NCBI GenBank assembly: GCA_050633545.1
Contig: JBOEGS010000001.1
Location: 1-64,000, forward strand
Source: Litorivita sp050633545
Lineage (GTDB): Bacteria > Pseudomonadota > Alphaproteobacteria > Rhodobacterales > Rhodobacteraceae
Direction: 5' to 3'
Length of the DNA: 64,000 bases
The notes beneath the pieces are model-generated. The model saw only the letters and a list, made by a program, of their open reading frames with translations, ran no database searches and was not told where the DNA came from. Shown here one piece after another: positions 37,398-45,682 of this stretch (position 1 is the stretch's first letter; the number at the start of each line of letters is the position of its first letter). Both the position numbers and the translations under genes were made by a program.

Positions 37398-37844
37398 ATG
37401 AAAACTCTTTTGACTGCTGCTGCCGCGATGCTGGCCTTGAGTGTTCCTGCTTTTGCCGATGGCCATAGCGCTGCGGGCGATGTGGAAGCCGGTGAAAAGG
37501 CGATGAAGAAATGCAAGGCCTGCCATGCGGTCTCCTCCGAGAGCGAAGTCTTCTTGAAAGGCGGCAAGACCGGCCCGAACCTTTATGGCGTGATCGGCCG
37601 CGTGGCCGGATCGGTCGAGGGCTTTGCCTATGGCGGCTCGCTCAAGGAAGCCGGTGAAAAAGGTCTGGTTTGGGACAATACGTCCTTGGCCGAATATATC
37701 GCCGATCCCAAGGCCTTCTTGTCGGCCTATCTCGATGATGGCGCGGCGAAATCGAAAATGAGCTTCAAGCTGCGCAAGGGCGGCGAGGATGTTGCCGCCT
37801 ATCTGGCCAGCGTCGCACCGGCCCCCGAGGCCAAAACCGAATAA
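37398..37844 (+). CDS. Periplasmic c-type cytochrome, c2-like
   Basis: A 148-aa secreted monohaem cytochrome. The signal peptide MKTLLTAAAAMLALSVPAFA is followed by a haem site CKACH at 39-43; TGPNLYGVIGR-VAGSVEGFAYG and a Met ligand near KSKMSFK fit the class I c2/cy group. It probably carries electrons to the aa3 oxidase encoded next. GAGGATG precedes the ATG. A palindrome GACAATTGTC lies at 37299-37308 in the promoter region. A hairpin terminator follows. Confidence 0.9.
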   Translation: MKTLLTAAAAMLALSVPAFADGHSAAGDVEAGEKAMKKCKACHAVSSESEVFLKGGKTGPNLYGVIGRVAGSVEGFAYGGSLKEAGEKGLVWDNTSLAEYIADPKAFLSAYLDDGAAKSKMSFKLRKGGEDVAAYLASVAPAPEAKTE

Positions 37845-37872
37845 CCGCCCGACAGCGGATCCATCCGGATGC

Positions 37873-37908
37873 AAACGCCGCGCGCCTGTCTGGGCTGCGC
37901 GGCGTTTT
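37873..37908 (+). terminator. Rho-independent terminator after cytochrome c
   Basis: An 11-bp stem AAACGCCGCGC / GCGCGGCGTTT with a 13-nt loop, ending in TTTT. Confidence 0.8.
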
Positions 37909-38045
37909 GCCTTGGCGCGGCGCGGCAGGCCGAGTCGCCCCTGCGGCAAAATGCGCCGCTTTGGTCAAAACGCGGCAAAACCGTTAAGCGGCGTTAACGA
38001 AACCCTAAAAAACGCGGGCTTTGGCGGGGGGTGCGACAAAATTCT

Positions 38046-38059
38046 TTGATCTGCGTCAA
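38046..38059 (+). promoter_or_regulatory. FNR/FnrL-like box upstream of ctaD
   Basis: TTGATCTGCGTCAA differs by one base from the FNR consensus TTGAT-N4-ATCAA. It lies 109 nt before the ctaD start. Oxygen control of the aa3 oxidase by FnrL-type regulators is established in Rhodobacter relatives; a direct role here is inferred. Confidence 0.45.
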
Positions 38060-38167
38060 AGTCGGACATTGCCGCCCGCCCCGTTGCACACTAAAACGGC
38101 ACAGGAGAGACATCGGGCGTGCAACATAATTTTGCGCGCCCATCAACATACCAGCAGGAGGCATCCA

Positions 38168-39838
38168 ATGGCAGACGCAGCCATTCACGGCCACGATCAT
38201 GAAGACAACCGGGGTTTCTTTACCCGTTGGTTCATGTCGACCAACCACAAAGACATCGGCCTACTCTACCTGATCGTATCGGCGCTTGCCGGTCTGATTT
38301 CGGTGACATTCACGGTCTACATGCGCTTGGAGCTCATGGAGCCCGGCGTGCAATACATGTGCCTTGAAGGCGCGCGTTTCATCGCCACGGCGGCGGAATG
38401 TACCCCCAACGGCCACCTGTGGAACGTGATGATCACCTACCACGGTGTTTTGATGATGTTCTTCGTTGTGATTCCGGCGCTTTTCGGCGGTTTCGGCAAC
38501 TATTTCATGCCGCTGCAAATCGGCGCGCCCGATATGGCCTTCCCGCGGATGAACAACCTGTCGTTCTGGCTCTATGTGGCGGGCACATCGCTTGGTGTGG
38601 CCTCGCTGCTCAGCCCTGGCGGCAACGGGCAATTGGGGTCGGGCGTGGGCTGGGTTCTGTATCCGCCTTTGTCGACCTCCGAGGGCGGCTATTCGATGGA
38701 TCTGGCGATCTTTGCCGTGCACGTTTCGGGCGCCAGCTCGATCTTGGGCGCGATCAACATGATCACCACCTTCCTCAACATGCGCGCACCGGGCATGACC
38801 TTGTTCAAGGTTCCGCTGTTCTCTTGGTCGATTTTTGTGACCTCGTGGTTGATCTTGTTGTCCTTGCCGGTTCTGGCGGGCGCGATCACCATGCTGCTCA
38901 CCGACCGTAACTTCGGCACGACCTTCTTCCAACCAGGTGGTGGCGGCGATCCGATCCTTTACCAGCACATCTTGTGGTTCTTCGGTCACCCCGAGGTTTA
39001 CATCATCATCTTGCCGGGCTTTGGCATCATTTCCCACGTTATCGCGACCTTCTCGCGCAAACCGGTCTTCGGCTATCTGCCGATGGTTTGGGCGATCATC
39101 GCGATCGGTGTTCTGGGCTTTGTCGTCTGGGCGCACCACATGTATACCGTGGGTCTGTCGCTGACGCAGCAGAGCTACTTCATGTTGGCGACGATGGTGA
39201 TTGCGGTCCCGACAGGGGTCAAGGTCTTCTCGTGGATTGCCACCATGTGGGGCGGGTCGATCGAATTCAAAGCGCCGATGATCTGGGCCTTTGGTTTCCT
39301 CTTCCTCTTCACCGTCGGCGGCGTGACGGGCATCGTGCTCAGCCAGCCGGGCGTGGACCGTGCCTATCACGACACCTATTACGTCGTGGCGCACTTCCAC
39401 TATGTGATGAGCCTCGGAGCGGTCTTTGCGATCTTTGCCGGTATCTACTTCTACTTTGGCAAAATGACCGGCCGTCATTATCCCGAATGGGCGGCAAAGC
39501 TGCACTTCTGGATGATGTTCATCGGTGCAAACCTGACCTTCTTCCCGCAGCACTTCCTGGGCCGTCAGGGCATGCCGCGCCGTTACATCGACTATCCCGA
39601 GCAATTCGCGCTTTGGAACTACTGGTCGTCGATCGGTGCCTTCATCTCCTTCGCGTCCTTCGTCTTTTTCTTCGGCATCGTGTTCTACTCGCTGTTCAAA
39701 GGCAAACGCGTGACCGAGAACAACTATTGGAATGAATATGCCGATACGTTGGAATGGACCCTGCCCTGCCCGCCGCCCGAACACACGTTCGAGCAGCTTC
39801 CCAAGCAGGAAGACTGGGACAAAGCTCCCGCCCATTAA
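38168..39838 (+). CDS. ctaD: Cytochrome c oxidase subunit I (aa3 type)
   Basis: A 556-aa haem-copper oxidase with twelve membrane segments. It has WFMSTNHKDIGLLYL at the N-terminus, a haem a ligand in MITYHGVLMMFF, the CuB/His-Tyr crosslink motif GHPEVYIIILPGFG, AHHMYTVGL, and HDTYYVVAHFHYVMS for haem a3/CuB. The K- and D-channel text supports family A1. Subunit II and III genes are not in this window. CAGGAGGC precedes ATG 38168. It is followed by a strong terminator and a DUF2244 gene, a common order in Rhodobacterales. Confidence 0.96.
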   Translation: MADAAIHGHDHEDNRGFFTRWFMSTNHKDIGLLYLIVSALAGLISVTFTVYMRLELMEPGVQYMCLEGARFIATAAECTPNGHLWNVMITYHGVLMMFFVVIPALFGGFGNYFMPLQIGAPDMAFPRMNNLSFWLYVAGTSLGVASLLSPGGNGQLGSGVGWVLYPPLSTSEGGYSMDLAIFAVHVSGASSILGAINMITTFLNMRAPGMTLFKVPLFSWSIFVTSWLILLSLPVLAGAITMLLTDRNFGTTFFQPGGGGDPILYQHILWFFGHPEVYIIILPGFGIISHVIATFSRKPVFGYLPMVWAIIAIGVLGFVVWAHHMYTVGLSLTQQSYFMLATMVIAVPTGVKVFSWIATMWGGSIEFKAPMIWAFGFLFLFTVGGVTGIVLSQPGVDRAYHDTYYVVAHFHYVMSLGAVFAIFAGIYFYFGKMTGRHYPEWAAKLHFWMMFIGANLTFFPQHFLGRQGMPRRYIDYPEQFALWNYWSSIGAFISFASFVFFFGIVFYSLFKGKRVTENNYWNEYADTLEWTLPCPPPEHTFEQLPKQEDWDKAPAH

Positions 39839-39858
39839 GGCGTAGCTTTCCAAAGATC

Positions 39859-39897
39859 AAAGCGGGGCCGCAGGTGACACATCTGCGGCCCCGCTTT
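39859..39897 (+). terminator. Rho-independent terminator after ctaD
   Basis: A 15-bp perfect stem AAAGCGGGGCCGCAG / CTGCGGCCCCGCTTT with a 9-nt loop. Confidence 0.9.
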
Positions 39898-40183
39898 CAT
39901 TTGCAAAGCCGCGGCTTCCCGTGCCCCTTTCTGCGCCGCGCCTTGCCATGGGCGCTCGCACCCGCCACATGCCCTGCCGCGCGGCCGCAGGCGGCGCGGG
40001 TATTGCCCCCCCCCGCTCTCGGGCCGCTGTCGGGCCGCTCTTGGTCCTCACACTTGGTCCGCACTTGGGCCGCGCCTGTTGCACTTGCTGTCCTCGATCT
40101 GGGCGCTACCTTTGCCCCCATCATCCGCTCTCATACCCGCCCTCACACCGACACCCCCAAGCACAAACACGCCGAGACGCCCC
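39898..40183. other. Intergenic region without a recognised gene
   Basis: This GC-rich stretch between the ctaD terminator and the DUF2244 gene has no convincing reading frame or hairpin. It contains a run of nine C at 40006-40014 and a Pro/His-coding-like low-complexity segment near 40130-40170. It presumably holds the DUF2244 promoter, which I cannot place. Confidence 0.5.
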
Positions 40184-40699
40184 ATGCCCTATGAATGGAC
40201 CACCGCCCCCTCCGGCCCCGACGGCCAACCGCGCCGGATGCTTTCGGCTTGGCCGCATCGCTCCTTGCCCAAGGCCGGATTTGCGGCGGTGGTTTTGGGG
40301 GCCTTTGTGTTTATCACCATCCCGCTGTTCGGGGTGCTGGGGACCAAGGTGCTTTGGGGGCTGTTGCCCTTTGCCATGCTCGCCATCGGGGCGCTGTGGT
40401 GGGGGATCGCGCGCTCCTATAAGGATGGCGAGATTTTGGAGGAATTGGTGATCGATGCGCAGATGACCCATCTGAGCCGCCGCTCGGCCCGCGCCGCGCC
40501 GCAAGACTGGGAGTGCAACACCTATTGGCTGCGCCCGCAAATGCACCCCAAGGGCGGGCCGGTGCCCGCCTATATCACTCTCTCGGGCAAGGGGCGCGTG
40601 GTCGAGCTTGGGGCGTTTTTGACCGAAGGCGAGCGCAAGGCGCTGTTCAGCGAATTGTTGGACCTGCTCAAAGACCTCAAAGCCGCCCCGCCCGCGTGA
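40184..40699 (+). CDS. DUF2244 membrane protein
   Basis: A 171-aa protein with two adjacent membrane helices (FAAVVLGAFVFITIPLFGVL and VLWGLLPFAMLAIGALWWGI, about 32-73) and a C-terminal soluble part containing the family text LVIDAQMTHLSRR and GAFLTEGERKALFSELLDLL. The function is unknown. The family is recurrently encoded next to the cytochrome oxidase genes of alphaproteobacteria, which suggests a link to oxidase assembly. Start 40184 (MPYEW) is without a strong ribosome site. The stop lies inside a 17-bp duplication. Confidence 0.8.
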   Translation: MPYEWTTAPSGPDGQPRRMLSAWPHRSLPKAGFAAVVLGAFVFITIPLFGVLGTKVLWGLLPFAMLAIGALWWGIARSYKDGEILEELVIDAQMTHLSRRSARAAPQDWECNTYWLRPQMHPKGGPVPAYITLSGKGRVVELGAFLTEGERKALFSELLDLLKDLKAAPPA

Positions 40700-40727
40700 T
40701 GGCGCGGCGCGCGTGATGGCGCGGCGC
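40694..40727 (+). repeat. 17-bp tandem duplication across the DUF2244 stop codon
   Basis: GCGTGATGGCGCGGCGC occurs at 40694-40710 and 40711-40727, followed by the start of a third unit. The stop TGA of DUF2244 (40697-40699) is part of the first unit. Confidence 0.9.
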
Positions 40728-40744
40728 GCGTGGGCAGAGAAGCC

Positions 40745-40788
40745 ACCGACGCAATACCGACGTTTTACCGACGCGATACCGACCCCCG
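40745..40788 (+). repeat. Four 11-bp tandem repeats (ACCGACG core)
   Basis: ACCGACGCAAT, ACCGACGTTTT, ACCGACGCGAT and ACCGACCCCCG follow one another exactly every 11 bp, about one helical turn. The array lies between the convergent DUF2244 and YqeY-like genes, just before a terminator hairpin. Confidence 0.85.
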
Positions 40789-40797
40789 TTTTTAGCG

Positions 40798-40841
40798 GCC
40801 CTTCGGGGGCGCGCCACGACGCAAAACGCGCCCCGAAGGGC
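40798..40841. terminator. Bidirectional terminator between DUF2244 and the YqeY-like gene
   Basis: GCCCTTCGGGGGCGCG (40798-40813) pairs with CGCGCCCCGAAGGGC (40827-40841) with one bulged G. CTTT and, further on, CTTTT follow on the plus strand. A run of twelve G lies at 40876-40887. Confidence 0.65.
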
Positions 40842-40895
40842 GCGCGCTTTACGCATCTTTTAGTGACGGATTTGCGGGGGGGGGGGGCAGCGGCC

Positions 40896-41363
40896 TCAGG
40901 CTTGCGCTGCGAGCTGGTCCTTGACCAAGGCCCCAGCGGCGCCAAAATCGATCTGTCCGGTATAATCGGCCTTGAGCGCGCCCATGACCTTGCCCATGTC
41001 GCGGATCGATGTGGCCCCTGTTGCGGTGATCGCCGCGGCAATCGCCGCCTTGACCTCCTCCTCGCTCAATTGCTTGGGCAGGAATTCGGCCAGAACGCCG
41101 GTTTCCGCGATCTCGCGCTCGGCCAGATCAAGCCGCCCGCCCTCTTCATAGACGCGCGCGCTCTCTTGGCGCTGCTTGACCATTTTGCCAAGAATACCAA
41201 GCACTTCGTCCTCGCCGATGCCCTCTTCGCCGCCTTGGCCGCGCAGCGCAATGTCGCGATCCTTGATCGCCGCATTGATCAGCCGCAGCGTCGACAGCCG
41301 CGTGACATCCTTGTCTTTCATTGCCTGTTTGAGGGCCGCGTTGACCCGATCTCGAAGTTCCAT
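40896..41363 (-). CDS. GatB/YqeY-domain protein
   Basis: A 155-aa YqeY-type protein, related to the tail domain of the amidotransferase subunit GatB. MELRDRVNAALKQAMKDKD, VTRLSTLRLINAAIKDRDI and IRDMGKVMGALK are typical. The exact role is unknown; it may bind tRNA. Start 41363 gives the family length; the frame continues upstream to 41417 without support. It is divergent from carA, a neighbourhood seen in many proteobacteria. Confidence 0.88.
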   Translation of the reverse strand: MELRDRVNAALKQAMKDKDVTRLSTLRLINAAIKDRDIALRGQGGEEGIGEDEVLGILGKMVKQRQESARVYEEGGRLDLAEREIAETGVLAEFLPKQLSEEEVKAAIAAAITATGATSIRDMGKVMGALKADYTGQIDFGAAGALVKDQLAAQA

Positions 41364-41570
41364 ATACGTCCCATCCCCATGGTGCCGAAACAAGCCACGA
41401 CCTTTAGCCAAAACCAAGCCCTATTGCAAGCCTTGCGGGCGCGAGGTCATCCCTTGTTTTCATGGCGCATTCGCTGCGGCACCTGCGGCGGCGAATGCGC
41501 CGATCTGGGGGTTGACCCTCGCGGCGCGCGCCCTTACCTATGCGCAAATTCACCGCACCGGAGTTTGATC

Positions 41571-42728
41571 ATGGCCCAACAGCCTAGCCCCCGCCCGACC
41601 GCCTGCCTAGCACTCGCGGACGGAACGCTTTTCTACGGCCACGGGTTTGGCGCAACGGGCGAGACCACCGCCGAATTGTGCTTCAACACGGCGATGACGG
41701 GCTATCAGGAAATCATGACCGACCCTTCCTATGCGGGGCAGATCGTGACCTTCACCTTCCCCCATATCGGCAATACCGGCGTGAACGTCGAAGACGACGA
41801 AACCGCTGATCCCGTCGCGGCGGGGATGGTGGTGAAATGGGACCCGACCGTGGCCTCAAGCTGGCGCGCGACCCAAGAATTGGGCGCGTGGCTGGCGGCG
41901 CGCGGACGCATCGCCATCGGCGGCATTGATACCCGCCGCCTGACCCGTGCGATCCGCCAATCGGGCGCGCCTCATGTCGCCTTGTCCTATGATCCTGAAG
42001 GAAATTTTGACGCCGAGGCTCTGGTCGCCAAGGCCCGCGGTTTTGCAGGGCTGGAGGGGATGGATCTGGCCAAAGACGTGACCTGCGCGCAAAGCTATCA
42101 GTGGAATGAAATGCGGTGGGCATGGCCCGATGGCTATGCGCCGCAAACCGCGCCCAAGCACAAAGTCGTGGCAATTGATTACGGCGCCAAACGCAATATT
42201 TTGCGCTGCCTTGCTTCGGCGGGCTGCGAAGTGACGGTCTTGCCCGCCAGCGCCACCGCCGAAGAGGTTCTGGCCCATAATCCGGACGGTGTGTTTTTGT
42301 CCAACGGCCCCGGTGATCCGGCGGCAACGGGCAAATATGCGGTGCCGATGATCCAGAAAATCCTCGACACGACTGACCTGCCGATGTTCGGAATTTGCCT
42401 TGGACATCAAATGCTTGCCCTTGCTTTGGGCGGGCGCACCATCAAGATGAACCACGGTCACCACGGCGCCAACCACCCCGTGCAGGACCGCGAGACCGGC
42501 AAGGTCGAGATCACCTCGATGAACCACGGCTTCGCGGTGGACAGCCAGAGCCTGCCCGAAGGCGTCGTGGAGACGCATGTGTCGCTGTTTGACGGCTCCA
42601 ATTGCGGCATCCGTATGAAGGACCGTCCGGTGTTTTCGGTGCAACATCACCCCGAAGCCAGCCCCGGCCCGCAGGACAGCTTCTACCTCTTCGAGCGATT
42701 CGCCGAACATATGGCCGCGCGCGGGTAA
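41571..42728 (+). CDS. carA: Carbamoyl-phosphate synthase small (glutaminase) subunit
   Basis: A 385-aa CarA that releases ammonia from glutamine for carbamoyl phosphate (arginine and pyrimidine synthesis). The N-terminal domain begins ALADGTLFYGHGFGATGET. The class I amidotransferase has the nucleophile Cys in MFGICLGHQMLALALGG and the His/Glu pair in VQHHPEASPGPQD. Start 41571 (MAQQ) is the family start. carB is not adjacent in this window. Confidence 0.95.
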   Translation: MAQQPSPRPTACLALADGTLFYGHGFGATGETTAELCFNTAMTGYQEIMTDPSYAGQIVTFTFPHIGNTGVNVEDDETADPVAAGMVVKWDPTVASSWRATQELGAWLAARGRIAIGGIDTRRLTRAIRQSGAPHVALSYDPEGNFDAEALVAKARGFAGLEGMDLAKDVTCAQSYQWNEMRWAWPDGYAPQTAPKHKVVAIDYGAKRNILRCLASAGCEVTVLPASATAEEVLAHNPDGVFLSNGPGDPAATGKYAVPMIQKILDTTDLPMFGICLGHQMLALALGGRTIKMNHGHHGANHPVQDRETGKVEITSMNHGFAVDSQSLPEGVVETHVSLFDGSNCGIRMKDRPVFSVQHHPEASPGPQDSFYLFERFAEHMAARG

Positions 42729-42764
42729 TCGCGCGCGGCGGCTCTCTTGCCGTCAGGGAAGTGG

Positions 42765-42925
42765 TTAACATCCGGTTACCAAATCGCCCCGCATTGCGAG
42801 AACAGAGCCGCAACATCGCCCCGCCTCGCTATTTATGGCGAGTTGTCATAGGCGATTCCCCGCCGTAACCTGACAAAGAAAGCAGATCGAGCGCCGCAGC
42901 AGGCGGATGTTAATGTCGTCTTAAC
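42765..42925 (+). promoter_or_regulatory. CtrA-type binding sites upstream of the MshEN-glycosyltransferase gene
   Basis: TTAA-TGTCGTC-TTAAC at 42910-42925 matches the CtrA consensus TTAA-N7-TTAA(C) exactly. TTAA-CATCCGG-TTAC at 42765-42779 is a weaker copy. Both lie in the 242-nt gap before ATG 42971. CtrA control of surface, motility and c-di-GMP genes is established in Rhodobacteraceae; control of this gene is inferred. Confidence 0.5.
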
Positions 42926-42970
42926 TCTCTGCATGGAAACTCCTCGCTAACCATAAGTGAGGCGTTTGGA

Positions 42971-44875
42971 ATGCAATTTCCTGATCTGCGAGAGTTTGAC
43001 GGCAACGCCGATGCCGCTGTTAGACCCGCATCTTTGGGTTCGGAATTGGTGCGTACCGGCGCCATAACTTCCGAACAGTTGATGGCTGCACTTTCCGTGC
43101 AGGCACAATGCGATGCCACGCTTGATAAAATCCTCACCGCCGAAGGAATCATGCGCCCCGCCGACATGCGCGCGGCGCTGGCGCAATTTCATGACACTTT
43201 TGTGGTCGATCTCGACGAGACTCCCGCCGACGGCACCCTCTTGCACCTGCTCGATCCGCAATATTGCATCAAACACAGCATCATAGCCTGGCAGAAAATG
43301 GACGGGGTTACGCATATCGCGACCTCGCGCCCGCATCTGTTCCAACAGATCGTCGCTGCCCTGCCCGACGAGCTTTTGCCTGCGCGGATGGTGATCGCCA
43401 GCCAAGAGCAAATTCAAAAGACCGTAGCGCGGATGAACCGTCCGGCGCTGGTATTGGCGGCCCAAACCCGCGTGCCAGAGGCCGAAAGCTGCCGCACATG
43501 GGGCAAGACGCGCACCTTGCGCATCACCTTGTGCCTTATCGCGTTGATTGGCATTGCCGCGCTGACCTTCTCTTTCCCCAAGGTGGTGTTCGCCGCGCTG
43601 GTGGGTTGGGCGATTTTCACGCTCATGATCTCTTCCATCATGAAAACCGCCGCTTTTGTGGCGCGCGTCTCGCGCCCGCCCGAAGACTTCCTGACGCCCG
43701 AAATGCCGACCGGCGCACGCCTTCCCAAAGTGTCGGTTCTGGTGCCCCTTTTCAAAGAGAAAGAGATCGCCACCCATCTGGTGCAGCGGCTCAAAAAACT
43801 CAATTATCCCAAATCCTTGCTCGATGTGGTTTTGGTTCTCGAAGAGGTCGATAGCCTCACGCAAGAGACCGTGGCGCGCACCTCTTTGCCGCCTTGGATC
43901 AGGGTCGTCGTGGTGCCAAAAGGGACGCCGCAAACCAAACCGCGGGCGATGAATTACGCGCTGGATTTTTGCGAGGGTGAAATCATCGGGATCTTCGACG
44001 CCGAGGATGCGCCGGACGCCGATCAGATCACCCGCGTTGCCCATCACTTCCTCAACGCGCCGCCGGATCTGGTCTGTCTGCAGGGGATACTCGACTATTA
44101 TAACCCTCGGCAAAACTGGATCGCGCGCTGTTTCACCATCGAATATGCCGCATGGTTCCGGCTTATCCTGCCCGGCATGGCGCAGCTTGGTTTTGGCATT
44201 CCGTTGGGCGGCACGACGCTCTATTTCCGCCGCGATGCTTTGGAGGAACTGGGCGGTTGGGACGCGCATAATGTGACCGAAGATGCCGATCTGGGCTTCC
44301 GTTTGGCCCGCCATGGCTATCGCACCGATGTCATCCAGACCGTGACCGGCGAAGAAGCCAATTGCCGCGCTCTGCCTTGGGTCAGGCAACGCTCGCGATG
44401 GCTTAAAGGGTATATGATCACCTATTTGGTCCACATGCGTAAGCCATTGAAATTGTTCAACCAACTGGGAGCATGGCGGTTCATCGGATTTCAGGCGCAT
44501 TTCGTCACCGCGATGTCACAGTTTTTCCTCGCCCCGCTGTTGTGGTCATTCTGGTTGGTGATTTTGGGCATCCACCATCCGCTTGACGGGATTGTGCCGC
44601 ATGAGATGCTGATCACGATGGGATCGCTGTTTCTGACTGTGGAAATGATCAATGTGGTCGCCAATTTGACCGCCATCGCCAATCCGGGCCACCGTCATCT
44701 TTTGCCTTGGGTCGCGACGATGCATGTCTATTACCCGCTGGGGGTTTTCGCGGCCTATAAAGCGCTCTATGAATTGATCGTCATCCCGTTTTATTGGGAC
44801 AAGACCCAACACGGGCTTTCGATCGATCACCCCAAGGGCGCCGATCAACCGCCGAAAGCGCGGCGCGGCCGCTGA
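42971..44875 (+). CDS. MshEN-like domain fused to a membrane glycosyltransferase family 2
   Basis: A 634-aa processive-type glycosyltransferase. The N-terminus has two MshEN-like motifs (SLGSELVRTGAITSEQLMAA, 21-40, and LDKILTAEGIMRPADMRAAL, 51-70), a fold that can bind c-di-GMP. Two membrane helices (about 183-224) come next. The GT2 domain has KVSVLVPLFKEKE (253-265), DAED (343-346), EDADLGFRL (437-445) and QRSRW (473-477), followed by C-terminal helices. The cellulose-synthase-like QxxRW indicates polysaccharide chain synthesis. No partner genes are adjacent. The product is unknown. Confidence 0.85.
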   Translation: MQFPDLREFDGNADAAVRPASLGSELVRTGAITSEQLMAALSVQAQCDATLDKILTAEGIMRPADMRAALAQFHDTFVVDLDETPADGTLLHLLDPQYCIKHSIIAWQKMDGVTHIATSRPHLFQQIVAALPDELLPARMVIASQEQIQKTVARMNRPALVLAAQTRVPEAESCRTWGKTRTLRITLCLIALIGIAALTFSFPKVVFAALVGWAIFTLMISSIMKTAAFVARVSRPPEDFLTPEMPTGARLPKVSVLVPLFKEKEIATHLVQRLKKLNYPKSLLDVVLVLEEVDSLTQETVARTSLPPWIRVVVVPKGTPQTKPRAMNYALDFCEGEIIGIFDAEDAPDADQITRVAHHFLNAPPDLVCLQGILDYYNPRQNWIARCFTIEYAAWFRLILPGMAQLGFGIPLGGTTLYFRRDALEELGGWDAHNVTEDADLGFRLARHGYRTDVIQTVTGEEANCRALPWVRQRSRWLKGYMITYLVHMRKPLKLFNQLGAWRFIGFQAHFVTAMSQFFLAPLLWSFWLVILGIHHPLDGIVPHEMLITMGSLFLTVEMINVVANLTAIANPGHRHLLPWVATMHVYYPLGVFAAYKALYELIVIPFYWDKTQHGLSIDHPKGADQPPKARRGR

Positions 44876-44915
44876 ACAATGGCTTGATCTCGCCCCCGCG
44901 CACGGAGCCCTCCCA

Positions 44916-45560
44916 TCAGGTCAAAGCGTCGTGATTGCGCGCATCCGACTTGAGCCGTGTCATGAAGGCCTTGGAAATATGGTCCTTTAGCGCCGCTTCG
45001 GCGCGGCCTTCATCGCGCGCTTCAATCGCGGCGACGATTTCGTCATGCTCCGCCAATGCATTTTTGTCGCGTCCTTCGGCGGCCAATGTCGTGGTTGCCA
45101 TCAAGGCCATGGTGCGATGCACGAGATCCAGTTGCTGCACCAGATAGCGGTTGTGAGAGGCCAGATGGATCATCTTGTGAAACCGGCGGTTGGCACGTGC
45201 CATGGCGGCGGGTTGGCCCAAAAGCGCGCGGTCCTCTTCGACCATATCGCGCAGCACCCGCACCTCTTCGCCCGTCGCATGACGTGCGGCCAAACGCGCC
45301 GCCAGCCCTTCCAACTCGGCGCGCACGACGTAGAGTTCGGACAGCTGGTTGTGATCCAAAGATGCAACGATCAAACTACGGCCGTCGCGCGCCAAAAGCG
45401 ATTGGGTCTCAAGGCGTTGCAAGGCTTCACGGATCGGGGTGCGCGAGACGCCGAACCGTTCGGCCAGATCGCTTTCCACCAAACGGTCGCCGGGTTTATA
45501 GAGCCCCGTGTCGATCGCTTCCAAGATCAACATATAGGCGTCTTTTTGGGCCGGCTTCAT
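44916..45560 (-). CDS. GntR-family regulator (FCD domain)
   Basis: A 214-aa regulator with the N-terminal winged HTH VESDLAERFGVSRTPIREAL and a C-terminal all-helical FCD ligand domain with the metal-binding His pattern (NRRFHKMIHLASHNRYL; EHDEIVAAI). Start 45560 (MKPAQKDAY) is more likely than 45593. It stands alone and convergent to the glycosyltransferase, so its target cannot be inferred. Confidence 0.85.
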   Translation of the reverse strand: MKPAQKDAYMLILEAIDTGLYKPGDRLVESDLAERFGVSRTPIREALQRLETQSLLARDGRSLIVASLDHNQLSELYVVRAELEGLAARLAARHATGEEVRVLRDMVEEDRALLGQPAAMARANRRFHKMIHLASHNRYLVQQLDLVHRTMALMATTTLAAEGRDKNALAEHDEIVAAIEARDEGRAEAALKDHISKAFMTRLKSDARNHDALT

Positions 45561-45682
45561 GGGCAATATCCATATCTTGTCACAGGTCGGCAAACCTTAT
45601 CCGCCTCCGCCCCTCGCAATCAACCCATTGCGGGTGCGACTGGGCGATTGCGCCTTCGGGCCGCACGCCCTAACCTCGCCCC

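Noticed and set aside
38261..39853. 530-aa open frame on the minus strand
   Set aside because: Shadow of ctaD, whose haem and copper ligands are all in place on the plus strand.
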